Shown here one piece after another: positions 1 through 6,816 of a stretch of DNA of 31,214 nt. Numbering within the stretch: position 1 is the stretch's first letter; each line of letters starts with the position of its first letter. Made by a program: the position numbers and the translations under genes. The stretch lies in the IMG/VR virus record IMGVR_UViG_3300043772_000468, positions 1-31,214 of that record. One strand, given 5' to 3'. The notes under the pieces are model-generated. The model was not told where the DNA came from. It saw only the letters and a program-made list of their open reading frames with translations, and did no database searches. The stretch comes from a virus.

Positions 1-1453
1 ATTGACGGGCAATGTGCCGAACGCCACGGGCTAAGTTGTCACCATAATGATACGTGCCAACATCGCCTTCACGCTGACGCGCAAGAATGGCTTTGCCTGA
101 ACGCTCATTGGAACCCATGCCTAATGAGGCGTTGTACTGGCCTGTAGTTGACTTGATGTCTTCAGCAGCGCCCGCCTTGGCCTGTAGAAGGCCGCTGGAG
201 GCCATTGGCGGTTGAGCACGCTGTGGTAGTGGCAGCGTAGCGCCTTGCCCGTCTGTAACGTCTGGATTGACCTCCAGATAAGGCCAGTTTTGAGTGTTGG
301 CGGTCTTCCACTTGTCTTCGTAGCCTTCAAACTGACCACCGTAGCCAATAAATGGCGCTTTAGGGGCCAAGGCAAGCATTTCTGCCTCTTGGGACACCCA
401 ATAGTTATACATCCGTTGGGCATCTTTGGCATTTCGCACCAAGCCCGAAACATACAAGCGCCCATCTACCTCAAATTCATTGCCGACAATACGAACTACG
501 GGGATGTACTTGCCCACCCACTCGCGCTGCTCCAAGATTTCATAGCCATTGATCTTGCAGTACCGCACTTTTTGGCGGTCAGACTCACGCGACTTGATAG
601 GTTTGCCAAAATATGCTTTCAGCGCCTTGTCTTCAGCCGTGCCAGCAAACGCTGTCTGGTTGCCGGGGTACAAATTCAGCGTAGCCGGGTCATAGTCAAT
701 GTAATAGTAATCCGCAATACGGATGGTGTCTTCATTGAGCCAGTTGGAGATAGATTGATCGCCAACACCCAACGATTGCAGCGTTGTAATGGGCGATGCG
801 TCCGGGTACATCCGGGTAAATTCTTCTTTGGTCAAGTCTTCCGTGACAAAACAATACTTGGCATCTGCGCCAGTAGGGTCTTGCATAGTTGGGTCCATGT
901 ACACCGAGAATGAGTTACGAATTCGGCCAATTTTGATGTCTTGGTCAAATGTGTTGTCGTCGCAATACTCTGTCAGCAAACGGACATAGCCTTCACCATA
1001 GGCGACTTGGTTTTCACAGGCGGTGTCATAAGCAACATCAGCATCAGAGATATATTCAATGTGCCGAATCATGCCATTGAAGATTTCCGCAATCTCAATG
1101 TCAGCATTGTCGTCAACCGGGATGACCTTCGCACCTGGGCGGTTCTGTCGCTGGTCGTTAGTAACTTGGCGAACGTGCTGCGGCAGCTTATTGATTGTCA
1201 GCGTAGGCCGTGCATTGATCGTCTGACCTTGCACCGCACCGCGAGTAGCCAACACGTCAGCAGGCCATTGCCAATGATTGTCTGGTGAACCAGCATAGAA
1301 CTTCAGGTCGTCGTTCTCGTCTTCCCGCGACTCCGACAGCGCCAACATAGCCATGTCAAGCCTAGACCGCGCCGTGGCAAGAATGCTGGCATCGCTTTTG
1401 TCTTTGGATGACCCACCAACCGCAACTGCGGCAGCAGCAGAAATGTCACTCAT
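1..1453 (-). CDS. Portal protein, P22-type (partial, C-terminus outside window)
   Basis: An uninterrupted minus-strand frame begins at ATG 1453 (MSDISAAAAV...) and is still open at base 2, giving 484 codons. The translation reads like P22-family portals: an N-terminal region with SRLDMAMLALSESRE, then DDLKFYAG, QHVRQVTNDQRQNRP, the RQVTNDQ signature being typical, then DTACENQVAYGEGYVR and YYYIDYD, and a later segment with GNEFEVDGRLYVSGLVRNA. Portals form the dodecameric ring at the capsid vertex through which terminase packs DNA and to which the neck attaches. P22 portal is about 725 residues, so roughly the last third is missing here. The start overlaps the stop of the preceding 49-residue gene (ATGA), so translation is probably coupled. 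Family assignment is by recognition of sequence pattern and by gene order (terminase just upstream). Confidence 0.9.
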   Translation of the reverse strand, partial: MSDISAAAAVAVGGSSKDKSDASILATARSRLDMAMLALSESREDENDDLKFYAGSPDNHWQWPADVLATRGAVQGQTINARPTLTINKLPQHVRQVTNDQRQNRPGAKVIPVDDNADIEIAEIFNGMIRHIEYISDADVAYDTACENQVAYGEGYVRLLTEYCDDNTFDQDIKIGRIRNSFSVYMDPTMQDPTGADAKYCFVTEDLTKEEFTRMYPDASPITTLQSLGVGDQSISNWLNEDTIRIADYYYIDYDPATLNLYPGNQTAFAGTAEDKALKAYFGKPIKSRESDRQKVRYCKINGYEILEQREWVGKYIPVVRIVGNEFEVDGRLYVSGLVRNAKDAQRMYNYWVSQEAEMLALAPKAPFIGYGGQFEGYEDKWKTANTQNWPYLEVNPDVTDGQGATLPLPQRAQPPMASSGLLQAKAGAAEDIKSTTGQYNASLGMGSNERSGKAILARQREGDVGTYHYGDNLARGVRHIARQ

Positions 1454-1599
1454 TTTTTACCTTTAGGTGCTGGTTTGGCAGCTTCACGTTTAACTGCGTA
1501 TGCAATTGCGACACTTTGAGCCACAGGCTTGCCGCTTTTAACCTCTGCCTTGACGTTAGCACGGAAGGCTTCGGGCGACTTGGATTTGATGAGTGGCAT
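1450..1599 (-). CDS. Small basic conserved phage protein (49 aa)
   Basis: A 49-codon frame starting MPLIKSKSPEAFRANVKAE and ending in a lysine-rich tail (KPAPKGKK). The pattern MPL-K-S-S-AF-N-K-E followed by GKPVAQSVAIAYAVKR is common to very small proteins next to structural or packaging genes in many phages of Proteobacteria; function is unknown to me. It lies between a 144-residue hypothetical gene and the portal, and its TGA overlaps the portal ATG by four bases. AGGACATCC just upstream supplies an AGGA ribosome site. Positively charged and too short for a catalytic domain; a nucleic-acid or virion-assembly role would be a guess. Confidence 0.8.
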   Translation of the reverse strand: MPLIKSKSPEAFRANVKAEVKSGKPVAQSVAIAYAVKREAAKPAPKGKK

Positions 1600-1608
1600 T
1601 GGATGTCC

Positions 1609-2043
1609 TTATGCTGACTGAATGTGCAGTATAGAGAAATTGATCTTGAGTGTATCTGTATAAGCATTGCTTGATACATTGTCTAGATTGATTGTAAATG
1701 CACCATCAGTGACCGTGACCACCGCAATCAGATACGCAAAGGTCGCCGTAGCGCCAGATGCAATATTCACAATTACCGTGTCCAGAGCAGACACTTGGCT
1801 GTTGTTAACCACAAACGCCACTTTAGCGCCCGGAGCCATTTGCGCGTTAGCCGTGGTAATCGTACCCGCCGTTTTGTTTAGGGTAACGGCAGTAGCCTTG
1901 TTGTTACTTTGCGTGACCGTGCCATACGCATTATTGGTATAGCCAAGTTGCGAAGTGGCATACACCACCGTTGCACTGACCGTATCCGCACCAATAATGT
2001 CTTGGTCAAGGTAGGCAACACCAATAGGTTTATTGAAGCTCAT
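1609..2043 (-). CDS. Hypothetical virion-associated protein with KPIGVAY N-terminus (144 aa)
   Basis: I chose ATG 2043 (MSFNKPIGVAYLDQD) rather than the upstream TTG because GGAAG sits eight bases before it. The protein is rich in Thr, Val, Ala and Asn with alternating hydrophobic residues, suggesting an all-beta fold, and has no obvious catalytic motif, signal peptide or membrane segment. Its first residues, KPIGVAYLDQDIIGAD, closely resemble those of the protein at 28631-29266 (KPVGVAYEDPYLDGA), which lies two genes after the coat gene. I infer a structural or decoration role from composition, this shared N-terminus, and position between terminase and portal. It follows the 83-residue gene with two bases between stop and start. 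Confidence 0.75.
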   Translation of the reverse strand: MSFNKPIGVAYLDQDIIGADTVSATVVYATSQLGYTNNAYGTVTQSNNKATAVTLNKTAGTITTANAQMAPGAKVAFVVNNSQVSALDTVIVNIASGATATFAYLIAVVTVTDGAFTINLDNVSSNAYTDTLKINFSILHIQSA

Positions 2044-2045
2044 GA

Positions 2046-2297
2046 TTAACACTTCCAACGTTTAAGAGCAGCCTTGGCGCGTTCGCCATCTTTGGCATTA
2101 GCTGCGACAGAACCCATACGGGCACAAAATGAATCCTTGCGACCTTGATCGGCCTTGGTCTTGGGGTTAGGGGCTGGAGCTTTAAGATTAGAGCCAGTGG
2201 CAGCGTTGTACTTCTCGCGCCCCTTTGCAGTCAGCCCCGCGCCTTTGGAGGTAGGCAGTTTCTCGCCGCGCCCAACACTGAGAGATACTTTTTTCAT
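2046..2297 (-). CDS. DUF6321-like small basic protein (83 aa)
   Basis: The sequence carries the recognisable block KGAGLTAKGREKYNAATGSNLKAP split from RKDSFCARMGSV and the ending ALKRWKC, typical of a family I know as DUF6321-like, found in phages next to terminase or structural genes. It is strongly basic, with two cysteines (one C-terminal). Function is not established. The ATG follows directly after the TerL stop codon (TAAATG), and GGGAAG overlapping the end of terL acts as ribosome site, so it is probably co-translated with TerL. Family name is from memory of the motif and could be off; the gene itself is secure. Confidence 0.8.
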   Translation of the reverse strand: MKKVSLSVGRGEKLPTSKGAGLTAKGREKYNAATGSNLKAPAPNPKTKADQGRKDSFCARMGSVAANAKDGERAKAALKRWKC

Positions 2298-3824
2298 TTA
2301 ACTTCCCATCCAGCCAGTTGAAACCGCACCACGATCACTTACCCGTAGTGTACGAGCCTTTTCAGTGTACTCCCTATGCGCCACCGGGAACGCAAACGTC
2401 ACGCATATCGCATCCGCCGCATCAGGTGAAGCCAAACCCCGTGACTTCATATCCTTCTTGGACTCCAGAAAGATAGTCCCCCTAGAATCCGGCTTCATCA
2501 TAGGCGAAATCAAATCAGTTTTCAAGAAACGATCACTTGGAATGCTTGCTGACTTAAGCCAGTCCCGCATATCCCCCCACATCTGCGCCCTCATATTGCC
2601 ATACATTATAGGGTTCTTGGCCTTATTGCCAAAGTTGACCCCCTTAATCTTATAGCGCTGCTCCTTGAGCCTGTCCACAATCCCCGCGCCCAATCCCCCC
2701 TCATCAATCACCACCAGCGTAGGCTTGAACTCCTCTATCGCCTCAATCACATGACCCACCACCGTCATCGTATCGTCCCCCCGATGCCGCATGATCTTAA
2801 TAATATCCCGACCTTGCCTCACCGCAATCACCGTCGCATCCGCGCCAAACCGCGCCGGGTCAACCCCAATCACAATCGGTGCAGACTGATCTTTGTACTT
2901 GGGCCGCTTCATCGCATCATCCACCACCGAACTAGAAATGAACTGGTCATCCCCCGCATTGGGAAACATTCCATACACCTCCACATGAGCCTGCGCACTG
3001 TCCGGCCCATACTCATTAATAATCCGTTCATACACCTGCTTGTCCGTCCCCTCCACCGTCCGAGCGTCCACCACTCGAGATTTCCAAAACTCCCGCTTGG
3101 AATTAAACGCCTCATAGAAATACCCCGTGTTGCGCCGTGGATTTGAGAACGCCATCCAAAAACGATTCGGCGTGTTCTCCGTAAAGAATCCAGATGTGAC
3201 CGCCCAGATGCTGTCGTCAATACCACTGGCCTCATCGAAGATCACCAGCACACCGTCAAAGTTGTGTACACCAGCATAAGCATCAGGATTCTCAGCCGAC
3301 CAAAGCCTACCTTCCACTCCCCAATAGCGCGTGCCTTTCTTTAGATCCCGCTCCACCAGTTCAGTTAGCCACTTGGCTGGCATCACTCGGGTCGCCGAAA
3401 CTTCAAACCAGTGCGAGTTCAATGACATCGCCAGCCACTTGGTAATCTCGGCCCATGTAATGCTGCGTAGCTGAGACTCACTATTGGCCGAAATGATCGT
3501 TGTTGAGCCAATGCGCGTCGATAACATCCAGATTGTCAGCCATGACACTAACGCCGACTTGCCAATACCACGGCCAGACGAAATAGCTTCTTGCAACACC
3601 TCAAAGTCCAACAGACCTTTGTTCCGCTTGATGTGGTCAGCCAAGTCGTTCAGCACTTCCCGTTGCCATTTGCGAGGCCCACTGAAAGTTTCCAGTGGCG
3701 TACCCTTAACGCCCCACGGGAATACCAGCATCACAAACGCCAGTGGGTTGTCTTTGATCTGTGGCGACCACAGCCGCGCCATCAGTTCCTGTTCGTCTTC
3801 AGCGCTGTATTTGGTCGATTGCAT
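2298..3824 (-). CDS. terL: Terminase large subunit (TerL)
   Basis: The packaging motor ATPase and nuclease, 508 residues, a normal length. The ATPase domain shows a Walker A-like SSGRGIGKS (about 82-90) and Walker B VLVIFDEA (about 192-199) with the following acidic residue. The RuvC/RNase H-like nuclease domain shows IGVDPARFGADATVIA (about 319-334, first acidic residue D322), VVIDEGGLGAG (about 371-381) and a late PDAADAICV (about 467-475). It would translocate DNA through the portal and cut concatemers. Start ATG 3824 has GAGG six bases upstream and lies inside the end of the small-subunit candidate (26-base overlap). Downstream come small proteins and the portal, the standard order. Confidence 0.96.
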   Translation of the reverse strand: MQSTKYSAEDEQELMARLWSPQIKDNPLAFVMLVFPWGVKGTPLETFSGPRKWQREVLNDLADHIKRNKGLLDFEVLQEAISSGRGIGKSALVSWLTIWMLSTRIGSTTIISANSESQLRSITWAEITKWLAMSLNSHWFEVSATRVMPAKWLTELVERDLKKGTRYWGVEGRLWSAENPDAYAGVHNFDGVLVIFDEASGIDDSIWAVTSGFFTENTPNRFWMAFSNPRRNTGYFYEAFNSKREFWKSRVVDARTVEGTDKQVYERIINEYGPDSAQAHVEVYGMFPNAGDDQFISSSVVDDAMKRPKYKDQSAPIVIGVDPARFGADATVIAVRQGRDIIKIMRHRGDDTMTVVGHVIEAIEEFKPTLVVIDEGGLGAGIVDRLKEQRYKIKGVNFGNKAKNPIMYGNMRAQMWGDMRDWLKSASIPSDRFLKTDLISPMMKPDSRGTIFLESKKDMKSRGLASPDAADAICVTFAFPVAHREYTEKARTLRVSDRGAVSTGWMGS

Positions 3825-4209
3825 CTATTACCTCTATGACTCGTAGTTCAGCGTCAGCCAACGCCTGCGTGATTGATATGCGTTGGTCGATGTCAACCGA
3901 GATGGACTGCTTGGCTACCCAGCCGTGTTGATGCTTGAGAATTTCGAGCGCGGCCTTGGCATCGCCGCCTCTGGCCGCTTCATGGAGAAGATGCGCCATC
4001 TCCCTCTCTCCGTCTGCTTTGCCTTTAAGCGCCGCCATTTCCGCTACGGGGTCAAGTATGCAGAGTTGCCGATACTCAGTAGGCAGCATTCCAGATGCAA
4101 GCGCGAGTGTGTCGCCTTTGAGTCCCATCTTGGCGGCATCGTAAATGGACTGTAAGCGAGTCTCTGTCGCTTTGACCTCACGAATAGTGAGCGGGAATGA
4201 CTTGAACAT
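3799..4209 (-). CDS. Candidate terminase small subunit (136 aa)
   Basis: ATG 4209 (MFKSFPLTIREVK) is preferred over the upstream TTG because GGAG precedes it by five bases. The protein is acidic to neutral and mostly helical: an N-terminal part with TRLQSIYDAAKMGLKGDTLALASGM resembling the helix-turn-helix region by which small terminases recognise packaging sites, then a helical middle with AEMAALKGKADGEREMA and ILKHQHGW, the latter frequent in phage small terminases. Evidence for the assignment is the motif pattern plus position directly upstream of, and overlapping, terL. It is the first gene of the leftward packaging operon, next to the repeat-rich control region. No membrane segments. 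Confidence 0.72.
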   Translation of the reverse strand: MFKSFPLTIREVKATETRLQSIYDAAKMGLKGDTLALASGMLPTEYRQLCILDPVAEMAALKGKADGEREMAHLLHEAARGGDAKAALEILKHQHGWVAKQSISVDIDQRISITQALADAELRVIEVIDAIDQIQR

Positions 4210-4330
4210 TTGTTCTCCATGCGTAGGCAAGTGGCTGGAATTTTATATTAAAAAAAATTTGTTCGTGAAGGCTCCGTAGCCGCTGGCCCTTTCGCCGGGG
4301 CCTCCCCCCCCTGGTCGCGGCCAAAATGCA
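4210..4330. other. Non-coding GC-rich segment upstream of small terminase; possible packaging site
   Basis: Between the small terminase start and the repeat array there is an A/T stretch (about 4240-4262) and then a strikingly GC-rich block, including an eight-C run at 4304-4311 and a possible stem GGCCC (4285-4289) with GGGCC (4298-4302). A smaller GGCT/AGCC hairpin precedes it. No coding frame is credible here. Position just before terS is where cos or pac sites often lie, so a packaging role is a reasonable but unproven inference. It would also be part of the 5' leader of any terminase transcript started further right. Confidence 0.35.
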
Positions 4331-4664
4331 TGTGGGCTATGTGGGCTATGCCTACGCGAGTCGAATCACGCTATTAGATGTAGGCAGTGTGGGCTATGCG
4401 TTGTCAAGTGCAAGTGTGGGTCATGTGGGCTATGCCAACACAACCCTGATGCCTGCTACAGGGGAAACCATGCGCCGGTCATTTGTGGGTCATGTGGGCT
4501 ATGTTTCGGGGGAATTTCAGTCGCACTGTCTCTTTAACTATATAAGCTATTACTTATATATATCTAAAATCCAAAGTAAGATAAATAGATAGCCCACATA
4601 GCCTACCCATTGGGGAACAGGCCATTTCCGGGATGCCCACAGACTACCCACATAGGCACCCACA
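4331..4664. repeat. Iteron-like TGTGGGCTATG repeat array flanking an AT-rich core
   Basis: Exact TGTGGGCTATG copies occur at 4331-4341, 4340-4350, 4388-4398, 4424-4434 and 4493-4503, and the variant TGTGGGTCATG at 4415-4425 and 4484-4494; pairs overlap by two bases. After an AT-rich core the motif is inverted: ATAGCCCACATA at 4589-4600, TACCCACATAG at 4645-4655, and CACCCACA at 4657-4664. A further direct copy (TATGTGGGCTAT, 4767-4778) lies inside the next gene. The arrangement, two converging clusters around a low-GC core between divergent operons, resembles iteron origins or multi-site operators. No coding frame here is credible; the plus-strand frame through it only spells VGY repeats caused by the DNA repeat. 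Confidence 0.8.
4531..4590. promoter_or_regulatory. AT-rich core (18% GC) between divergent operons
   Basis: Sixty bases with 11 G/C, containing TATATAAG, TTATATATATC and a TTATATAGT-like sequence on the minus strand. It separates direct from inverted copies of the TGTGGGCTATG motif. I could not find a convincing paired -35/-10 with correct spacing on either strand, so promoters here are suspected only from the divergent gene layout. A DNA unwinding element of a replication origin is the main alternative. Confidence 0.4.
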
Positions 4665-4747
4665 ACGTGCCTACTGTCGCGCATGTGACACATGTTGCAA
4701 GTAAAATCCTTACACTATCGTTCTCACTAATTAATTGGAGTACTCAA

Positions 4748-4834
4748 ATGCTAGTTCGTTTACTGTTATGTGGGCTATTTGTGGGTAGCACATTGGCACT
4801 CATGTTGTCTTATTTTGATTGCCTTACAAAATGA
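4748..4834 (+). CDS. Single-span membrane microprotein (28 aa)
   Basis: ATG 4748 follows GGAG with seven bases between, a good ribosome site. The 28 residues (MLVRLLLCGLFVGSTLALML then SYFDCLTK) are one hydrophobic helix with two cysteines and a short polar tail; it could equally be a leader-type peptide. Its TGA overlaps the ATG of the next gene (ATGA), so translation of the 240-residue cysteine-rich protein is probably coupled to it. A copy of the upstream repeat lies within the coding sequence and encodes part of the helix. First gene of the rightward small-gene operon. Function unknown. Confidence 0.6.
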   Translation: MLVRLLLCGLFVGSTLALMLSYFDCLTK

Positions 4835-5553
4835 TATTCAAATTAAACCCCATCGTCGCTGCTCAGTCATACCATTTAACGCTGGTATCTAAAAACGTTA
4901 AAACAGGGGCTATCCCTGTTTCAACGTCGACTCGCGCATCATGTAGCCCATCATGCGAATTTTTCAACAACGGCTGTTATGCTGAAACGGGGCCGTTGCG
5001 TCTGCATTGGAATGCGGTAACAGCCGATATGCGCGGTGTATCGTTTACCGTATTTTGCGCCACTATCGCGGTTCTGCCCGACGATACTTTTTGGCGCCAC
5101 AATCAAGCGGGTGATTTACCCCATATCGGGGGTTTGATCGATAGCGGGGCTATGCATATGCTAATCGAAGCAAACATGGGCAAACGTGGATTCACTTACA
5201 CGCACCACGATATAAATTTAGGCGACAACCTAGAGTTGATTGAACTAGCTAACGTGAGCGGGTTTACCGTTAACCTATCGGCTAACAATTTGGATCACGC
5301 TGATGCGCTGATTCGAACAGGCTTACCCGTGTGCGTTGTTCTGCCTGTACTGACTGATGCCAATTTGATCACCCCTAACGGCCATAAAGTCGTTATCTGC
5401 CCTGCTCAAATTCGCGAAGATGTCTCATGCGCCACATGCCAACTATGCGGACGTGCGGATCGTACCGTGATCATTGGGTTTATCTCGCATGGTACGGGGG
5501 TTAAAAAAGCAGATGCTGTTTCACGTAAGGTTATCAATATCGCGTCGGTTTAA
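4831..5553 (+). CDS. Cysteine-motif phage protein, possible Fe-S/zinc enzyme (240 aa)
   Basis: ATG 4831 overlaps the preceding stop and is preferred over the upstream TTG. The N-terminal SKNVKTGAIPVSTSTRASC runs into C38-x3-C42-x6-C49 ending in GCYAE, and the C-terminal quarter has C190 and C200-x2-C203-x2-C206 (SCATCQLCGR). Proteins with this pattern are known in phages as uncharacterised families; the CYAE element also occurs in the phage Gp37/Gp68 (DUF5131) family, which I recall as resembling radical-SAM TIM barrels. Alternating beta/alpha segments such as GFTYTHHDIN, GFTVNLSANN and GLPVCVVLPV fit a barrel. I infer metal or Fe-S binding; the substrate is unknown. No membrane or signal segment. 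Confidence 0.8.
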   Translation: MIFKLNPIVAAQSYHLTLVSKNVKTGAIPVSTSTRASCSPSCEFFNNGCYAETGPLRLHWNAVTADMRGVSFTVFCATIAVLPDDTFWRHNQAGDLPHIGGLIDSGAMHMLIEANMGKRGFTYTHHDINLGDNLELIELANVSGFTVNLSANNLDHADALIRTGLPVCVVLPVLTDANLITPNGHKVVICPAQIREDVSCATCQLCGRADRTVIIGFISHGTGVKKADAVSRKVINIASV

Positions 5554-5563
5554 GATTTCCACT

Positions 5564-5587
5564 GTATGCCCTTGCATGAGGGTATAC
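5564..5587 (+). other. Intergenic hairpin, 9-bp stem
   Basis: GTATGCCCT (5564-5572) pairs with AGGGTATAC (5579-5587), one G-T wobble, around a six-base TGCATG loop, 11 bases after the preceding stop. There is no following T run, so it is not a typical terminator; it could protect or attenuate the mRNA, or be an operator-like inverted repeat. Confidence 0.45.
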
Positions 5588-5619
5588 GGGGTCAATCTTG
5601 ACCTACAAGAGAATAAACC

Positions 5620-5901
5620 ATGAGAATCACTCAATCATTTTTACGTCAGCAAGTTAAGAATTTGAATACCCTAGTTGGACTGGAAGACGTGCCAATCTAT
5701 CGCACTGGTGACGACGGAAAGATTATTGGCGGTAATCCCGGTGTCTACTGCCTATCGTGCGCATATGGGGGCTATGCACTGCACCGCATGAGCGCATCGG
5801 GCGGTACAGGGATAAACGACATATTTGGCGGTCATGGGCCTGCACGTGAGTTGTCAGACAAAATCAGCGCTTTGATGTACGGTATCGGGTTGTCCAAATG
5901 A
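5620..5901 (+). CDS. Conserved small phage protein (93 aa)
   Basis: Starts MRITQSFLRQQVKNLNTLVG, and contains YCLSCAYGGYALHRM and the ending GGHGPARELSDKISALMYGI. This AYGGY...GG...PARELxxKI layout is familiar from small phage and plasmid proteins of unknown function. No catalytic motif recognised; two cysteines four residues apart (CLSC) might bind metal but there is no second pair. A weak AGAG ribosome site precedes the ATG. It follows the intergenic hairpin and is coupled to the next gene by an ATGA overlap. Confidence 0.75.
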   Translation: MRITQSFLRQQVKNLNTLVGLEDVPIYRTGDDGKIIGGNPGVYCLSCAYGGYALHRMSASGGTGINDIFGGHGPARELSDKISALMYGIGLSK

Positions 5902-6077
5902 ATAGCAAAGCAACCCCTCAACTATTAGTATCACTTCGCGCCATTCGAAGTGAGCACGACCTTCTAGCCTGCCTAATCGCCTTGGCTAATTGGTTTCCTC
6001 AAAATGAAACGGTAGGGGATGCTCTACTGGATTGCATTCTGATACTTGACGACCGTTTAAACAATGTAAGGGGTTAA
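5898..6077 (+). CDS. Hypothetical small protein (59 aa)
   Basis: ATG 5898 lies in an ATGA overlap with the preceding stop. The translation (MNSKATPQLLVSLRAIRSEH ... LDDRLNNVRG) is leucine-rich and predicted helical with an amphipathic middle (LLACLIALANWF), but too polar overall to call a membrane protein. Supported by the unbroken overlapping chain of small genes on both sides. Function unknown. Confidence 0.6.
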   Translation: MNSKATPQLLVSLRAIRSEHDLLACLIALANWFPQNETVGDALLDCILILDDRLNNVRG

Positions 6078-6079
6078 CT

Positions 6080-6250
6080 ATGTTCAAAGTAATCGAAAAG
6101 CGGAATCCTTTAGCGGTGCACGCAGTATGTGACACCCTAGAGCGTGCAGAACACTGGATAACAGTTAAAGCGCCTGAATACTGTTCTAAGGGCTATTTCA
6201 TGGATAGGACTCTTACACCCGATAGCTTCACAATTAAGGAGTCGAAATGA
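6080..6250 (+). CDS. Hypothetical small protein (56 aa)
   Basis: ATG 6080 follows the previous stop by two bases and has AAGGGG eight bases upstream. The product begins MFKVIEKRNPLAVHAVCDTL and ends TPDSFTIKESK; it has a VCDTLERAEHWI helix and a short beta-like C-terminus. Its TGA overlaps the next ATG (ATGA). No family recognised. Confidence 0.65.
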   Translation: MFKVIEKRNPLAVHAVCDTLERAEHWITVKAPEYCSKGYFMDRTLTPDSFTIKESK

Positions 6251-6471
6251 AACCATCATTTGAGATAAGTAAACAAAAGAACGGGTTTTGGTTATATGAT
6301 CACACTCGAAAAATGAATTTGAGTGTGGGCGCGCAGACTGAACAACTCGCATTTATTGAAGCTATTCACTACTACCAAAAAAGACTAGCTAAGGTTGAAA
6401 GTGAACTATCAACCTTGCAAATGAAAGTTGATGATTTCGTAAGTCAATTTCAGGAGAATGATAATGATTAA
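6247..6471 (+). CDS. Hypothetical protein with coiled-coil C-terminus (74 aa)
   Basis: ATG 6247 has GGAG five bases upstream. The first 35 residues (KPSFEISKQKNGFWLYDHTR) look like a small beta domain; the rest (AIHYYQKRLAKVESELSTLQ and MKVDDFVSQFQ) is a heptad-like helix, suggesting oligomerisation. Ends in the very acidic ENDND, whose codons contain the next start. Function unknown. Confidence 0.65.
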   Translation: MKPSFEISKQKNGFWLYDHTRKMNLSVGAQTEQLAFIEAIHYYQKRLAKVESELSTLQMKVDDFVSQFQENDND

Positions 6472-6655
6472 AAATGATCCATACATCACGGCCCACAATC
6501 AAGTCAGCGCCATGCTCAAACGGGGTGAAATAGTGGCTTATCACTGCGAATATATATCGGGTGAGGGTCGAACCATATCCATTGAAACGGATCAGGGTTA
6601 TAACCCAGAACCGTTTTATTCTGACATTGAACAATTAAAGGAAACGATATGTTAG
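6464..6655 (+). CDS. Hypothetical small protein (63 aa)
   Basis: Two in-frame starts are close together; ATG 6464 (MIKNDPYITAHNQVSAML) is preferred to 6458 because AGGAG lies seven bases before it but almost touches the earlier one. The product is soluble, with a short helix and a beta-rich end (EIVAYHCEYISGEGRTISIE). It overlaps the previous gene by eight bases and the next by seven. No family recognised. Confidence 0.6.
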   Translation: MIKNDPYITAHNQVSAMLKRGEIVAYHCEYISGEGRTISIETDQGYNPEPFYSDIEQLKETIC

Positions 6656-6816
6656 AACGCACAGCCTATATAACAGGCGACACAATGACGGCTAACCTAT
6701 TAGACCGTATCGACCAACTAACCGAAGCGCTGGAAAAGTCAGTGACCGAACATGAGCAATTAATCACCCTTTACAACGACTTGCAAAAAGAGCTATGGTT
6801 ATTGCAGCCGCACTAA
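6649..6816 (+). CDS. Hypothetical helical small protein (55 aa)
   Basis: ATG 6649 with AGGA about seven bases upstream, overlapping the previous stop. The translation, MLERTAYITGDTMTANLLDR followed by a leucine/glutamate-rich helix (LTEALEKSVTEHEQLITLY), looks like a coiled coil. The 3' end overlaps the start of an 18-codon hydrophobic frame. Function unknown. Confidence 0.6.
   Translation: MLERTAYITGDTMTANLLDRIDQLTEALEKSVTEHEQLITLYNDLQKELWLLQPH

Noticed and set aside
245-913. Plus-strand open frame of 222 codons
   Set aside because: Lies antisense to the portal gene, which has clear family features and continuous reading over 484 codons.
4331-4503. Possible CRISPR array
   Set aside because: Repeats are only 11 bases, irregularly spaced and partly overlapping, without spacers of uniform length or cas genes.
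4326-4592. Plus-strand frame encoding VGYVGYA repeats
   Set aside because: The amino-acid repeats are a direct product of the TGTGGGCTATG DNA repeats; the frame runs through the AT-rich core and has no ribosome site.
4680-4747. Promoter for the rightward operon (TTGCAA at 4695-4700 with TACACT at 4711-4716)
   Set aside because: Spacing is only 10 bases; no correctly spaced pair was found, so I do not call it.
4831-5553. Canonical radical-SAM enzyme
   Set aside because: The CxxxCxxC motif is not present; only CxxxC-x6-C is seen, so the stronger claim is not supported by sequence alone.
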